Shown here: positions 49,475-58,293 of the stretch, one piece after another | Numbering within the stretch: the stretch's first letter is position 1 | Layout of the letters: the number at the start of each line of letters is the position of its first letter | Assembly: GCA_040752855.1 (NCBI GenBank) | Contig: JBFMHP010000046.1 | Location: forward strand, 1 to 64,000 | Direction of reading: 5' to 3' | Length of the DNA stretch: 64,000 nucleotides | Origin: JBFMHP01 sp040752855 | Lineage (GTDB): Bacteria; Pseudomonadota; Gammaproteobacteria; RBG-16-57-12 | Notes under the pieces: model-generated | Database searches by the model: none | What the model was told of the DNA's origin: nothing | The model's input: only the letters and a program-made list of their open reading frames with translations | Translations under genes and position numbers: made by a program

Positions 49475-49532
49475 CCCCCCAAACCCCGTGACCGGCAGGC
49501 TAAAATAATACGAACAATGCCTTGGACCCCCC

Positions 49533-50384
49533 ATGAACCTGATCATCATCCTCATCAGCATTGCCATCGACAAATTCAGCCGCGACATCCAGAACCTGCG
49601 CCGCTTCGAGTGGTTCCGCCGCTATCAACGCCAGTGCCTGGCGATGCTGCCACAGGACTGGTCCGGCACGCTCCGCCTGGTGTTGCTGCTCGCCCTCCCG
49701 CTGATCCTGCTGGAGCTGATCCTCGCCGCCCTGCCGGGGTTGTTCGATTTCCTGCTCGCCGTTGCGGTGCTGGTGCTCTGCCTGGGGCCGCGCGATCTCA
49801 CCGAGCAGGTGCAGGAGTATCTCGATGCCTGCGAGCGCGAGGATCAGGAGGCCGCCGCGCGCCATGCCGCGGAGCTGTGCGGCACGCCCACGGCCGAGGG
49901 GCCGGCGCAGATCAGCCAGGTGATCGACCGGATCCTGATCGAGATCAACGAGCGCTACCTCGCCGTCATCTTCTGGTTCGTCGTGCTCGGGCCGTTCGGC
50001 GCCCTGCTCTACCGGCTGACCGCCCTGGCGCGCCGCGCGCCGGATGCCGCAGAGTTCGACACAGCCCTCCTCGAGGCCGCCCGCGGCCTGCACGCCATCC
50101 TGGCCTGGCTTCCCGCGCGCATCTGCGCCCTGAGCTATGCCTTGGCCGGCAGCATGACTGACGCCCTGCACAATTGGCGCGAATACGACACCGAGCACGC
50201 CCGCTATTTCGCCGACCGCAGCACCGGACTGCTGATCATGGCCGGCCGCGGGGCCTTGTCCGTCGACACCGTATACACCCTCGATACCGACACCGTCGCT
50301 CAGACACTCGAACTGGGTAACCGCGCGCTGCTCATCTGGATCATCCTTATCGCCCTGCTGACCTTGTTCAGCCTTGCCTTCTGA
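49533..50384 (+). CDS. ampE: AmpE-like inner membrane protein
   Basis: The 283-residue membrane protein starts MNLIIILISIAIDKFSRDIQ and has several hydrophobic helices (about 45-85, 140-165 and 262-282) with an AmpE-type central segment NERYLAVIFWFVVLGPFGAL. AmpE accompanies AmpD in many gammaproteobacteria and is proposed to signal wall status; its biochemical role is unclear. Confidence 0.88.
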   Translation: MNLIIILISIAIDKFSRDIQNLRRFEWFRRYQRQCLAMLPQDWSGTLRLVLLLALPLILLELILAALPGLFDFLLAVAVLVLCLGPRDLTEQVQEYLDACEREDQEAAARHAAELCGTPTAEGPAQISQVIDRILIEINERYLAVIFWFVVLGPFGALLYRLTALARRAPDAAEFDTALLEAARGLHAILAWLPARICALSYALAGSMTDALHNWREYDTEHARYFADRSTGLLIMAGRGALSVDTVYTLDTDTVAQTLELGNRALLIWIILIALLTLFSLAF

Positions 50385-50392
50385 GAACGCTT

Positions 50393-51004
50393 ATGACCGA
50401 CAGCTTCACCACCACCATCGACCTGATCCGCCACGGCGAGCCCGTCGGCGGCAAGAAATATCGCGGCCAGATCGACGACCCGTTGAGCGAAAAAGGCTGG
50501 CGCCAGATGCGCGAGGCGGTGGGCGATCATTGCCCGTGGGAGGTGATTATCAGCTCCCCGCTGACGCGCTGCGCGGCCTTCGCCGAGGAACTCGCCAGCC
50601 GGCACCACCGCCCGCTGGAGCTCGATGACCGTCTGATGGAGATCGGCTTCGGCGCCTGGGAGGGGCGCACCGCCGCCGAATTGAAAGAAGCAGACCCGCA
50701 GCGCCTGCTGCGCTTCTGGTCGGACCCGCTGAACAACACCCCGCCGGGCGCCGAGACGCTCCCGGCCTTTCGCGAGCGCGTGATCGCGGGGTGGAACGCG
50801 GCGCAGCAACGCCACACAGGCAAGCATTTATTGATGGTCGGCCACGCCGGGATGATGCGGATGATCATCCGCGAGGTGCTGGCGATGCCGCTCGACAAGC
50901 TGTTTCACATCCAGGTGGAAAACGCCTGCATCACCCGCATCACCGTCGATCACTACGATGGCGAGGACTTCCCACGCCTGCATTTCCATCACGGGCGCTT
51001 ATAG
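50393..51004 (+). CDS. Histidine phosphatase, CobC-like (alpha-ribazole phosphatase type)
   Basis: The 203-residue product has the RHGE motif with His14, Arg59 in SSPLTRC, Glu83 region LMEIGFGAWEG and His151 in GHAGMMR. CobC removes phosphate from alpha-ribazole phosphate in B12 nucleotide-loop assembly, which would fit the other B12 genes, but the branch also holds phosphoglycerate mutase-like enzymes. It lies 8 nt after ampE. Confidence 0.8.
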   Translation: MTDSFTTTIDLIRHGEPVGGKKYRGQIDDPLSEKGWRQMREAVGDHCPWEVIISSPLTRCAAFAEELASRHHRPLELDDRLMEIGFGAWEGRTAAELKEADPQRLLRFWSDPLNNTPPGAETLPAFRERVIAGWNAAQQRHTGKHLLMVGHAGMMRMIIREVLAMPLDKLFHIQVENACITRITVDHYDGEDFPRLHFHHGRL

Positions 51005-51032
51005 AAGCCTCCCATAATCCGCGATCACACTT

Positions 51033-53396
51033 TTAAGGCAACTGCCCGCATGCATCGTCCATGCTGATGCCGCCACCTTCGCAGTTGCTCGCCTGCCAGT
51101 TACCGCTGGTGGCAAAGCTGTAGATCGCCAATGAGGCCCCGTAATAATAGGGCGGCGCGACAAGCGGCGCCCGGCCATCATTAGTCGCCGGAAGACCATT
51201 CGAGCCACGCACCAGAGTGATTCGGCTGCCTATCGGATAAGGCACGCCGCTCGGTTGCAGCGCCTCCGGGCCAATGTCGTTCAGGTTGACCAGCAGCGCC
51301 TTGTTCTTCCAGCCGTGCGGCACCGCGACATGGCACCACATGCAGCGCATATTGCCCATCTTGTCCACATGCAGGGCATGCAGATTATCCCCGCCGCCGC
51401 TGAACCCCGTCGTGGTGGGGCTGTTCCGGTAGGTGGTAGTGGCGTACACATCATAGTTGTGACACTTGAAACACAGGTCATCCTGCTGATTCTGGCCGGT
51501 GCTCGGGGTCCAATCGCCCTTGAGGATGAAGGGTTTGGTCGAACCGTGCGGACCCCAGTTATCCCCCGCGCCGGGAGTGCTCGTGCCGTTGGCCGTGGCC
51601 ACCCCGTGGCAGTCGGAACAGTACATGGTCTGGGTACCGACGTCGGTCGTGCCGTTCCACGGAGCGAGGAAGGAGTTGACGGTGGCGTGGGTCATGGTAC
51701 GCGTGGTCTTGTTGCGGCCGGTCGCGCCAATCACCGGATGCCAGCTGCGGTGATTGTTGGCCTGGTTGGTATACATGGCGCTGGCGCCGGTGTTGCCCAC
51801 CGAGTTCACGGGCGCAAATTCCTTGGCTTGGTCGGTATACGTTGTGACGCCGCTCAAAATTCCGTTGTTCTCCCCCGAACCTCCGATGGTGTTGCCAAAA
51901 AGCGGGGGCGTCGTGCCGAAGGCATAGGACGAGTGGCACTTCAGGCACACTTGATACTCCTTGGAGACGGCATCCGCCCCCAGCCCCTTCTTCACCGTGT
52001 AACCGCTGGCCTGATCCAGCACCGTATCAAAGGCCATGCTGCCGCCATAAATCGGCTCCACCCCCCAGGACCCACGCAGCACGCCGGAGGCCTCATTGGT
52101 ATGGCCGGCGGCATGGTTGTGGGTGGCGCTGGTATTCAAGCCACCCAGATCGGCCTGGGTGTTGTTGGCCACGCGGTGCGGATTGTGGCAATCGGTGCAC
52201 TCGGCGTGACGCATGCTGCTGTCATTGTTTGGCCCGGAAAGCGTGTTGTTCACGCCCGCGTTGGATTCGGTGAGATCGGCATTTCGCACGTTGTGATGCT
52301 CGGGATCACTTGCCCCGAGTCCCTGATCGCTGTTACTGATCGGCATGCGGTAGGCGAGCGAAAAATCCTTTTGCATGTTCGGCACTTGGCTCACATCGGT
52401 CAACACCGTGGTAGAGCTGTTGCCATGGCACTGGTAGCAGGTGTTCTCCGTCCCCGCCTGGCGCTGCAGGCGCTGAGCGCCCTGCACGGTGTGCGGATCA
52501 TGGCAGTTCAGGCAGGCGGCGCGGTAGACCGGAAGTCCCCGGGGAAATCCACGCGCATCCGCGGCGGCATCGGTATAGGTTTCGGTAGCGATTGCGCTCG
52601 AGGCATGCGACGAACCCACCCAGCCGTTCTTGTCGTGGCAGGCGATGCAGATGATGTCATTGCTCGTATTGAATGCGCCGTCCGACGGGGCCACCGTGCT
52701 CTGGAAGCGGTTGAGGCGCAGGAACTTGATGTCCTCGCCGCTGCTGTCGCGGATATGCGGATCGTGGCAGGAGGCGCACTCGACCTTGCCGTTGTTGAGC
52801 GGCACGGTCAACACGCTGCGGTCGTGGCCGGGGGTGGGATCGCCGATATGCGCGGCCGTCGCCGGATCGAACAGCTCGCCATCGCTGGCGGCCAGCGCGC
52901 TGTCGAAGGTGATCGAGATGGGATGATCGTTGGTCAGATCGGTCCCCAGCATGGCGTTGCCGGTGAGCTTGTCGACACCGCCCGCCATGGTGATGCCGCT
53001 GCCGGTGCCGCTGCCGGGCGCATTGTTCACTGCGCCGAGGGCCTGGGTGCCGTCATGACAGGTCAGGCACAGCTTGGAGGGGTTGGCGATATCGGTGATC
53101 GTGCCGGCCTGCATCGACCCCGAGCCATAGATGGCATAGGTGCCGGAGGCTGGGATCGTCCGGTTCCACAGCGGTGCGCCCTCGGCCGTCGCCGCCCCGT
53201 GCGGGGTGTGGCAGAACACGCAGATACCGGATTCGCCGGCCGCCTTGAATGAAGTGGTGGTGCTGCCGGCCGACAGGTTATGTTTGGTATTGGTGATATC
53301 CGAGATGCGGGCGGCCTGGGCTGGATGGCAAAGGGCCAGCGTAGCTAACACCGCGCAAACGATCGACCTCCGCCCCGTAATCACCCCACTGCGCAT
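51033..53396 (-). CDS. Undecaheme c-type cytochrome (doubled-CXXCH type)
   Basis: The 787-residue exported protein has a signal peptide ending HPAQA at residue 28 and eleven CXXCH haem sites (CVFCH, CLTCH, CASCH, CIACH, CLNCH, CYQCH, CTDCH, CLKCH, CSDCH, CFKCH, CMWCH), many in CHDPH/CHNPH contexts typical of doubled-CXXCH proteins. It should be periplasmic or extracellular and carry electrons; the partner and terminal acceptor are unknown. ATG 53396 is chosen because GAGG lies 8 nt upstream. No porin or other cytochrome operon gene is adjacent. Confidence 0.88.
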   Translation of the reverse strand: MRSGVITGRRSIVCAVLATLALCHPAQAARISDITNTKHNLSAGSTTTSFKAAGESGICVFCHTPHGAATAEGAPLWNRTIPASGTYAIYGSGSMQAGTITDIANPSKLCLTCHDGTQALGAVNNAPGSGTGSGITMAGGVDKLTGNAMLGTDLTNDHPISITFDSALAASDGELFDPATAAHIGDPTPGHDRSVLTVPLNNGKVECASCHDPHIRDSSGEDIKFLRLNRFQSTVAPSDGAFNTSNDIICIACHDKNGWVGSSHASSAIATETYTDAAADARGFPRGLPVYRAACLNCHDPHTVQGAQRLQRQAGTENTCYQCHGNSSTTVLTDVSQVPNMQKDFSLAYRMPISNSDQGLGASDPEHHNVRNADLTESNAGVNNTLSGPNNDSSMRHAECTDCHNPHRVANNTQADLGGLNTSATHNHAAGHTNEASGVLRGSWGVEPIYGGSMAFDTVLDQASGYTVKKGLGADAVSKEYQVCLKCHSSYAFGTTPPLFGNTIGGSGENNGILSGVTTYTDQAKEFAPVNSVGNTGASAMYTNQANNHRSWHPVIGATGRNKTTRTMTHATVNSFLAPWNGTTDVGTQTMYCSDCHGVATANGTSTPGAGDNWGPHGSTKPFILKGDWTPSTGQNQQDDLCFKCHNYDVYATTTYRNSPTTTGFSGGGDNLHALHVDKMGNMRCMWCHVAVPHGWKNKALLVNLNDIGPEALQPSGVPYPIGSRITLVRGSNGLPATNDGRAPLVAPPYYYGASLAIYSFATSGNWQASNCEGGGISMDDACGQLP

Positions 53397-53431
53397 CACT
53401 TTTACCTCAAAAATCAATCAAATAAAAACAT

Positions 53432-53472
53432 TTGCGCACGGTCGCGCAAGTTTTATCACAATTAGTGATAAA
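53432..53472. promoter_or_regulatory. Two adjacent palindromes upstream of the multihaem cytochrome
   Basis: The 191-nt divergent gap contains TTGCGC-N6-GCGCAA (53432-53449) and, 2 nt further, TTTATCAC-N5-GTGATAAA (53452-53472), both perfect. They lie 36-76 nt upstream of the cytochrome start in an A/T-rich setting, the usual place for an operator. The regulators are unknown. Confidence 0.5.
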
Positions 53473-53587
53473 TAGATCGGCATCACGGATGAAAGATTGA
53501 GCCGGAGCGTCCAAAGGGGTGAATGGTAGTGGCCAATGGCGGTAGTCGTGTAACATAACCCTCCCGTTTTGACTGGATAACCGCTTC

Positions 53588-54907
53588 ATGGAAATTCTGC
53601 TTCTCGCCGCCCTGATCCTGTTGAATGGCGTTTTCGCCATGTCCGAGATCGCCCTGATCGCCGCCCGCCGCTTGCGCCTCGCCCGCCTGGCGGAAGAAGG
53701 TGACCGCGCCGCGGCGACGGCCATCAAGCTGGGCGAGGACCCCACCCGCTTCCTCTCCACGGTCCAGATCGGCATCACCTCCATCGGCATCCTCAACGGC
53801 ATGGTCGGCGAGGCCGTGCTGGCCGAACCCCTGGCGATCTGGCTGCAAGGCCACGGTTTCGAACAGCAATCGAGCGAGATCGGTGCCACGGTGCTGGTGG
53901 TCACGGTGATCACCTATGTCTCGATTGTGGTGGGTGAGCTGGTGCCCAAGCGCATCGGCCAGATGAACCCCGAGCGCATCGCCCGGCTGGTGGCGCGCCC
54001 CATGAACGCCCTGGCCGCCATCTCGCGCCCCTTCGTCTGGCTGCTGATGCGCTCGACTTCGGTGATGCTGCGCCTGTTCGGCATGCGCGACAGAGGCGTG
54101 CAGACGGTGACCGAGGAGGAGATTCACGCGATGCTCGAGGAGGGCTCGGAGTCGGGCATCATCGAGAAGACCGAGCACGAGATGGTGCGCAATGTCTTCC
54201 GCCTCGACGACCGCCAGATCGGCACCCTGATGGTGCCGCGCGGGGACATCGTCTGGCTCGACCTCACCCGGCCGCTGGCGGAGAACCTGGCGCGCATGGC
54301 CGAGGCCGAGCATTCCCGCTTCCCGGTCTGCCGTGGCAGCCTGGACGAGATCGTCGGCATCATCTCCGCCAAGCAGCTCCTGAACCAGACCCTCAAGGGT
54401 GAGACGGCCGACCTCAGCCTCCAGTTGCAGCCGGCGGTCTATGTGCCGGAATCCCTCACCGGCATGGAGCTGCTCAGCCAGTTCCGCGCTTCGAGCACCC
54501 ACATGGTCTTCGTGATCGACGAGTATGGCGACGTACAAGGGATGGTGTCCCTCCACGACGTGCTTGAGGCGGTCACCGGCGAGTTCAAACCGCACCGCAT
54601 CGAGGACTCCTGGGCGGTGCAGCGCGAGGATGGTTCGTGGCTGCTCGACGGACTGATCCCGATCCCGGAACTGAAAGATCGCCTGGAGCTGAAGAGCGTG
54701 CCCGAAGAAGATCGCGGGCGCTACCACACCTTGAGCGGCATGATCATGTGGCTGCTCGGCAGCCTGCCGCGCACCGGCGACATCGTGACCTGGGAGGGAT
54801 GGCGGCTGGAGGTGGTGGATCTCGATGGCAAGCGCATCGACAAGGTGCTGGCCAGCCTCATGCCCGAATCGGATGACAGCGAGGCCGCGCCGGGGCAGCG
54901 CGGCTGA
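53588..54907 (+). CDS. CNNM/CorC-type membrane protein with CBS pair
   Basis: The 439-residue protein has an N-terminal DUF21/CNNM membrane domain (about 1-190, with VGELVPKRIGQMNPERIA), a CBS pair (about 210-335: LMVPRGDIVWLDL, HMVFVIDEYGDVQGMVSLHD) and a C-terminal CorC/HlyC domain (350-425). Relatives are annotated as hemolysins but more likely act in magnesium or cobalt efflux. It is divergent from the cytochrome gene and convergent with argH. Confidence 0.9.
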   Translation: MEILLLAALILLNGVFAMSEIALIAARRLRLARLAEEGDRAAATAIKLGEDPTRFLSTVQIGITSIGILNGMVGEAVLAEPLAIWLQGHGFEQQSSEIGATVLVVTVITYVSIVVGELVPKRIGQMNPERIARLVARPMNALAAISRPFVWLLMRSTSVMLRLFGMRDRGVQTVTEEEIHAMLEEGSESGIIEKTEHEMVRNVFRLDDRQIGTLMVPRGDIVWLDLTRPLAENLARMAEAEHSRFPVCRGSLDEIVGIISAKQLLNQTLKGETADLSLQLQPAVYVPESLTGMELLSQFRASSTHMVFVIDEYGDVQGMVSLHDVLEAVTGEFKPHRIEDSWAVQREDGSWLLDGLIPIPELKDRLELKSVPEEDRGRYHTLSGMIMWLLGSLPRTGDIVTWEGWRLEVVDLDGKRIDKVLASLMPESDDSEAAPGQRG

Positions 54908-54916
54908 TCGACGCGA

Positions 54917-56320
54917 TCAGGCGCGCGCGTTGGCCCGCAGCCAGCCCTGCCCGCGCTCGATGGCCTGTTTGACCTGGCGCGGGGCGGTGCCGCCGAGATG
55001 GTCGCGGGCGGCGATCGAGCCCTCCAGCGTCAACACGTTGAACACATCCTGTTCGATCACGCTGGAGAACTGCTGCAGCTCGGCCAGCGTCATCTCGGCC
55101 AGATCCCTGCCCTGCTCCACGCCGTAACGCACCGACTTGCCGACGATCTCGTGGGCATCGCGAAACGGGACACCCTTGCGCACCAGATAATCCGCCAGGT
55201 CGGTGGCAGTGGAGAAACCGCGCAGCGCGGCCTCGCGCATCACCGCGCGATTGACGCGCAGCGCCGGGATCATGTCGGCGAACACCTTGAGGCAGCCGCG
55301 CAGGTTGTCGATGGCGTCGAACAGCGGCTCCTTGTCTTCCTGGTTGTCCTTGTTATAGGCCAGCGGCTGGCCCTTCATCAGGGTAAGCAGGGCGACCAGG
55401 TGGCCGTTGATGCGCCCGGTCTTGCCGCGCACCAGCTCGGGCACGTCCGGATTCTTCTTCTGCGGCATGATCGAGGAGCCGGTGCAGAAGCGATCGCCGA
55501 TGTCGACGAAACGAAACTGCGCCGAGGCCCACAGGATCAGCTCTTCGGAGAAGCGCGAGAGGTGCGTCATGATCAAGGCCGCGCAGGCGACGAATTCGAT
55601 CGCGAAATCGCGGTCGGAGACCGCATCGAGCGAGTTCTCGCAGATCGCCTCAAAGCCCAGCTCGCGCGCGGTGAACGCGCGGTCGATCGGATAAGTGGTG
55701 CCGGCCAGTGCCGCCGCGCCGAGCGGCATGGAGTTGACGCGCTTGCGGCAGTCCTGCAGGCGCGCGAAGTCGCGCTTCAACATCTCGAAGTAGGCGAGCA
55801 GGTGATGGCCGAAGGTGACCGGCTGCGCGGTCTGCAAGTGGGTGAAGCCCGGCATGATGGTCTCGGCCTCTTGCGCGGCCAGGGTGAGCAAATTCTGCTG
55901 CAGGCGCAGCAGCTCGGCGCCGATCTGGTCGATCTCATCGCGCAGGTACAGGCGCACATCGGTGGCCACCTGATCATTGCGCGAACGGCCGGTGTGCAGC
56001 GTCTTGCCGACATCGCCGATCTTCTGGGTCAGACGCGCCTCGATGTTCATGTGCACGTCTTCCAGCGATACCGACCAGGCGAACTGCCCGGCCTCGATGT
56101 CGGCGAGGATCTCATCGAGCCCCTTGACGATCTTCTCGGCCTCGGCCGCGGTCAGCACGCCGACATGCGCCAGCATGCGCGCATGGGCCTTGGAGCCGGC
56201 GATGTCGTGCCGATAGAGGCGTTTGTCGAAACCCACCGAGGCGGTGAAGGCCTCGACGAAGGCATCGGTGGGTTCATTGAAACGCCCGCCCCAGGGCTTG
56301 TCGATGGATTGGTTGCTCAC
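54917..56320 (-). CDS. argH: Argininosuccinate lyase
   Basis: ArgH splits argininosuccinate to arginine and fumarate. The 467-residue product has WGGRFNEPTDAFVEAFTAS at the N-terminus, the TGRSRNDQVATD and HLQTAQPVTFGHHLLAY segments, and the signature GSSIMPQKKNPD with the catalytic serine loop. It is divergent from algZ-algR, as in pseudomonads. Confidence 0.97.
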   Translation of the reverse strand: MSNQSIDKPWGGRFNEPTDAFVEAFTASVGFDKRLYRHDIAGSKAHARMLAHVGVLTAAEAEKIVKGLDEILADIEAGQFAWSVSLEDVHMNIEARLTQKIGDVGKTLHTGRSRNDQVATDVRLYLRDEIDQIGAELLRLQQNLLTLAAQEAETIMPGFTHLQTAQPVTFGHHLLAYFEMLKRDFARLQDCRKRVNSMPLGAAALAGTTYPIDRAFTARELGFEAICENSLDAVSDRDFAIEFVACAALIMTHLSRFSEELILWASAQFRFVDIGDRFCTGSSIMPQKKNPDVPELVRGKTGRINGHLVALLTLMKGQPLAYNKDNQEDKEPLFDAIDNLRGCLKVFADMIPALRVNRAVMREAALRGFSTATDLADYLVRKGVPFRDAHEIVGKSVRYGVEQGRDLAEMTLAELQQFSSVIEQDVFNVLTLEGSIAARDHLGGTAPRQVKQAIERGQGWLRANARA

Positions 56321-56352
56321 GGTGCTGACCCTGCTATTTAAAAAAGCGCTAG

Positions 56353-56370
56353 TATAGGCGATAACCTATA
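56353..56370. promoter_or_regulatory. Palindrome in the argH-algZ divergent gap
   Basis: TATAGG-N6-CCTATA lies 33 nt before argH and 36 nt before algZ in an 85-nt A/T-rich gap that must hold promoters for both genes. It may overlap the -10 regions or bind a regulator. No specific factor can be named. Confidence 0.35.
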
Positions 56371-56405
56371 AAAAATCCCAGGGCTCAGGAACCGCGACCA
56401 CCCGC

Positions 56406-57467
56406 ATGCCAGACCAACAGCCACCGTCCACACCAGGGAGATTCTTCATCCCCGATCTGTGCACCCTTCCGATGGTGTTCTACCTCGTCATCATCGGCGA
56501 GCTGCTGGCGTTCATCCTCACCTTGAGCCCGGTCAACCCGAGCGCCGACCGCTGGACCACGCTCAGCCTGCTGTCGTTTTTCATTCAATGGATCGGGTTG
56601 TCGAGCGCGGGCCTGCTGTGCCTGCTGCGCGGCCAGTTGAGCCATCTTTCCGACACGCGCGCCGGCATCCTGAGTTACCTGATCCTGCTGGTCAACACCC
56701 TGATCTTCGCCGAGCTGGCCTATCAAGGCATCCTCCAATTCCGGCTGCTCGAGGGCCCCGAGCAGCTCGACCACACGATGTTCCTGCTGCGCACGGTGGC
56801 GATCGGCGCGATCATCTATGCGGTAGCCCTGCGGTATTTCTACATGCGCCATCAGTGGCGATTGCAGGTCGAGGCCGAGTCCAAGGCGCGCCTGGAGGCG
56901 CTGCAAGCCAAGATCCGGCCGCATTTCCTGTTCAACACCATGAACACCATCGCCAGCCTGATCCGCGAAAATCCCACGCAGGCCGAAGAGGCCGTAGAGG
57001 ATTTTTCCGACCTGCTGCGCATGAGCCTGCACGAGCAGGATCGGTTCATCAGCCTCGCCGAAGAGATCACCCTCTGCGAGCACTACCTCAATATCGAGAA
57101 GCTGCGCCTGGGCACGCGCTTGAACGTGACCTGGGAGGCCGGCACGCCTGACATCAGCATCCGGGTTCCGCCGCTGCTGTTACAACCGCTGCTGGAGAAC
57201 GCCATTTATCACGGCATCGAACCCGCGCCCGAAGGCGGCGCGATCCATGTCAAAATCCAACAGCAACCGCACGCGCTGCACATCACCATCCGCAATCCGC
57301 TGCCCGACAAACAGATACTCAAGCGCGCCGGCAACCGACTCGCCATCGACAACATCCGCCAGCGCCTCGACCTCGCCTATCAAGGCCGCGCGCGGCTCGA
57401 ACTCACGCCAGAGAACGCTCACTATCGCGTCGACCTGCACCTGCCGATCGACGGGGGCGCCCCATGA
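56406..57467 (+). CDS. algZ: LytS/AlgZ-type sensor histidine kinase
   Basis: The 353-residue kinase has four hydrophobic helices (about 20-42, 53-75, 88-110 and 127-148), then a His_kinase domain with His173 in KIRPHFLFNTMN and an ATP-binding region with LLLQPLLENAIYHGIEP. This is the AlgZ (FimS) form that works with AlgR on alginate, type IV pili and virulence in pseudomonads; targets here are unknown. It overlaps algR by 4 nt. Confidence 0.88.
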   Translation: MPDQQPPSTPGRFFIPDLCTLPMVFYLVIIGELLAFILTLSPVNPSADRWTTLSLLSFFIQWIGLSSAGLLCLLRGQLSHLSDTRAGILSYLILLVNTLIFAELAYQGILQFRLLEGPEQLDHTMFLLRTVAIGAIIYAVALRYFYMRHQWRLQVEAESKARLEALQAKIRPHFLFNTMNTIASLIRENPTQAEEAVEDFSDLLRMSLHEQDRFISLAEEITLCEHYLNIEKLRLGTRLNVTWEAGTPDISIRVPPLLLQPLLENAIYHGIEPAPEGGAIHVKIQQQPHALHITIRNPLPDKQILKRAGNRLAIDNIRQRLDLAYQGRARLELTPENAHYRVDLHLPIDGGAP

Positions 57468-58198
57468 AGATTCTGATCGTCGACGACGAAGCCCTTGCGC
57501 GCAGCCGCCTGCGCCGCATGCTGGAAGAACTGGGCAACGTCGAGGTGATCGGCGAGGCCGACAACGGCGTCGATGCGCTGACGCTGATCTGCCAGCAGCA
57601 CCCGGACATCGCCTTGCTCGACATCCGCATGCCCGCCATGGGCGGCCTGGAACTGGCGCGCCACCTCACCGCCCTCGATCACCCGCCGGCCGTCATCTTC
57701 ACCACCGCCTTCGACAATCACGCGCTGGCGGCCTTCGAGACCCAGGCCATCGGCTACCTGCTCAAACCCGTGCGCAAGGAACTGCTGAAAAGCGCCCTCG
57801 ACGCCGCCAGACGTCTCAACCGCGCCCAGCTCTCCGGCCTGGAAAAAACCCACGAGACCGGCACCGCGCGCAGCCATATCAGCGCCTGTATCGGCGCCCA
57901 CATCGAACTGATCGCCGTGGCCGACATCTACTACTTTCAGGCCGAACAGAAGTACACCAGCGTGCACCACAAAGGCGGCGAGACCGTGATCGAGGAGCCC
58001 TTGAAGGATCTGGAAGAGGAATTCGGCGAGCGTTTCCTGCGCATCCACCGCAACGCCCTGGTCGCCAAGCACTACATCAGCGGCATGCACAAAGACGAGA
58101 ATGGACAATACACGCTCACGCTCAACGGCTGCGACCAGCAACTCGAGGTGAGCCGGCGCATGGCCTCAAGTGTGAAGGAAGCGATCAAGAAAGGTTAG
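57464..58198 (+). CDS. algR: LytTR response regulator AlgR-like
   Basis: The 244-residue regulator has a receiver with Asp7/Asp8 and phospho-acceptor Asp53 (LLDIRMPAMGG) and a C-terminal LytTR DNA-binding domain (about 140-240, with YYFQAEQKYTSVHHKGGE and FLRIHRNALV). It starts inside the algZ stop region (ATGA), so the pair is coupled. Confidence 0.92.
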   Translation: MKILIVDDEALARSRLRRMLEELGNVEVIGEADNGVDALTLICQQHPDIALLDIRMPAMGGLELARHLTALDHPPAVIFTTAFDNHALAAFETQAIGYLLKPVRKELLKSALDAARRLNRAQLSGLEKTHETGTARSHISACIGAHIELIAVADIYYFQAEQKYTSVHHKGGETVIEEPLKDLEEEFGERFLRIHRNALVAKHYISGMHKDENGQYTLTLNGCDQQLEVSRRMASSVKEAIKKG

Positions 58199-58238
58199 TG
58201 CAGGTTGGGGTGACGCAGGACGCCCAACATATCTGCAT

Positions 58239-58264
58239 GGTATGAAAATGCTGGACTTCATACC
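58239..58264. terminator. Hairpin between convergent algR and trkH
   Basis: GGTATGAA and TTCATACC form a perfect 8-bp stem with a 10-nt loop in the 95-nt convergent gap. There is no T-run on either side, so intrinsic termination is doubtful. The position suggests a shared 3'-end structure. Confidence 0.35.
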
Positions 58265-58293
58265 CTCAGAACCGCGCCCATACCCCGGCGCAA

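Noticed and set aside
51255..53252. 665-codon plus-strand open frame opposite the multihaem cytochrome
   Set aside because: Eleven CXXCH motifs and a signal peptide show that the minus strand codes; the opposite frame has no similarity to anything I recognise.
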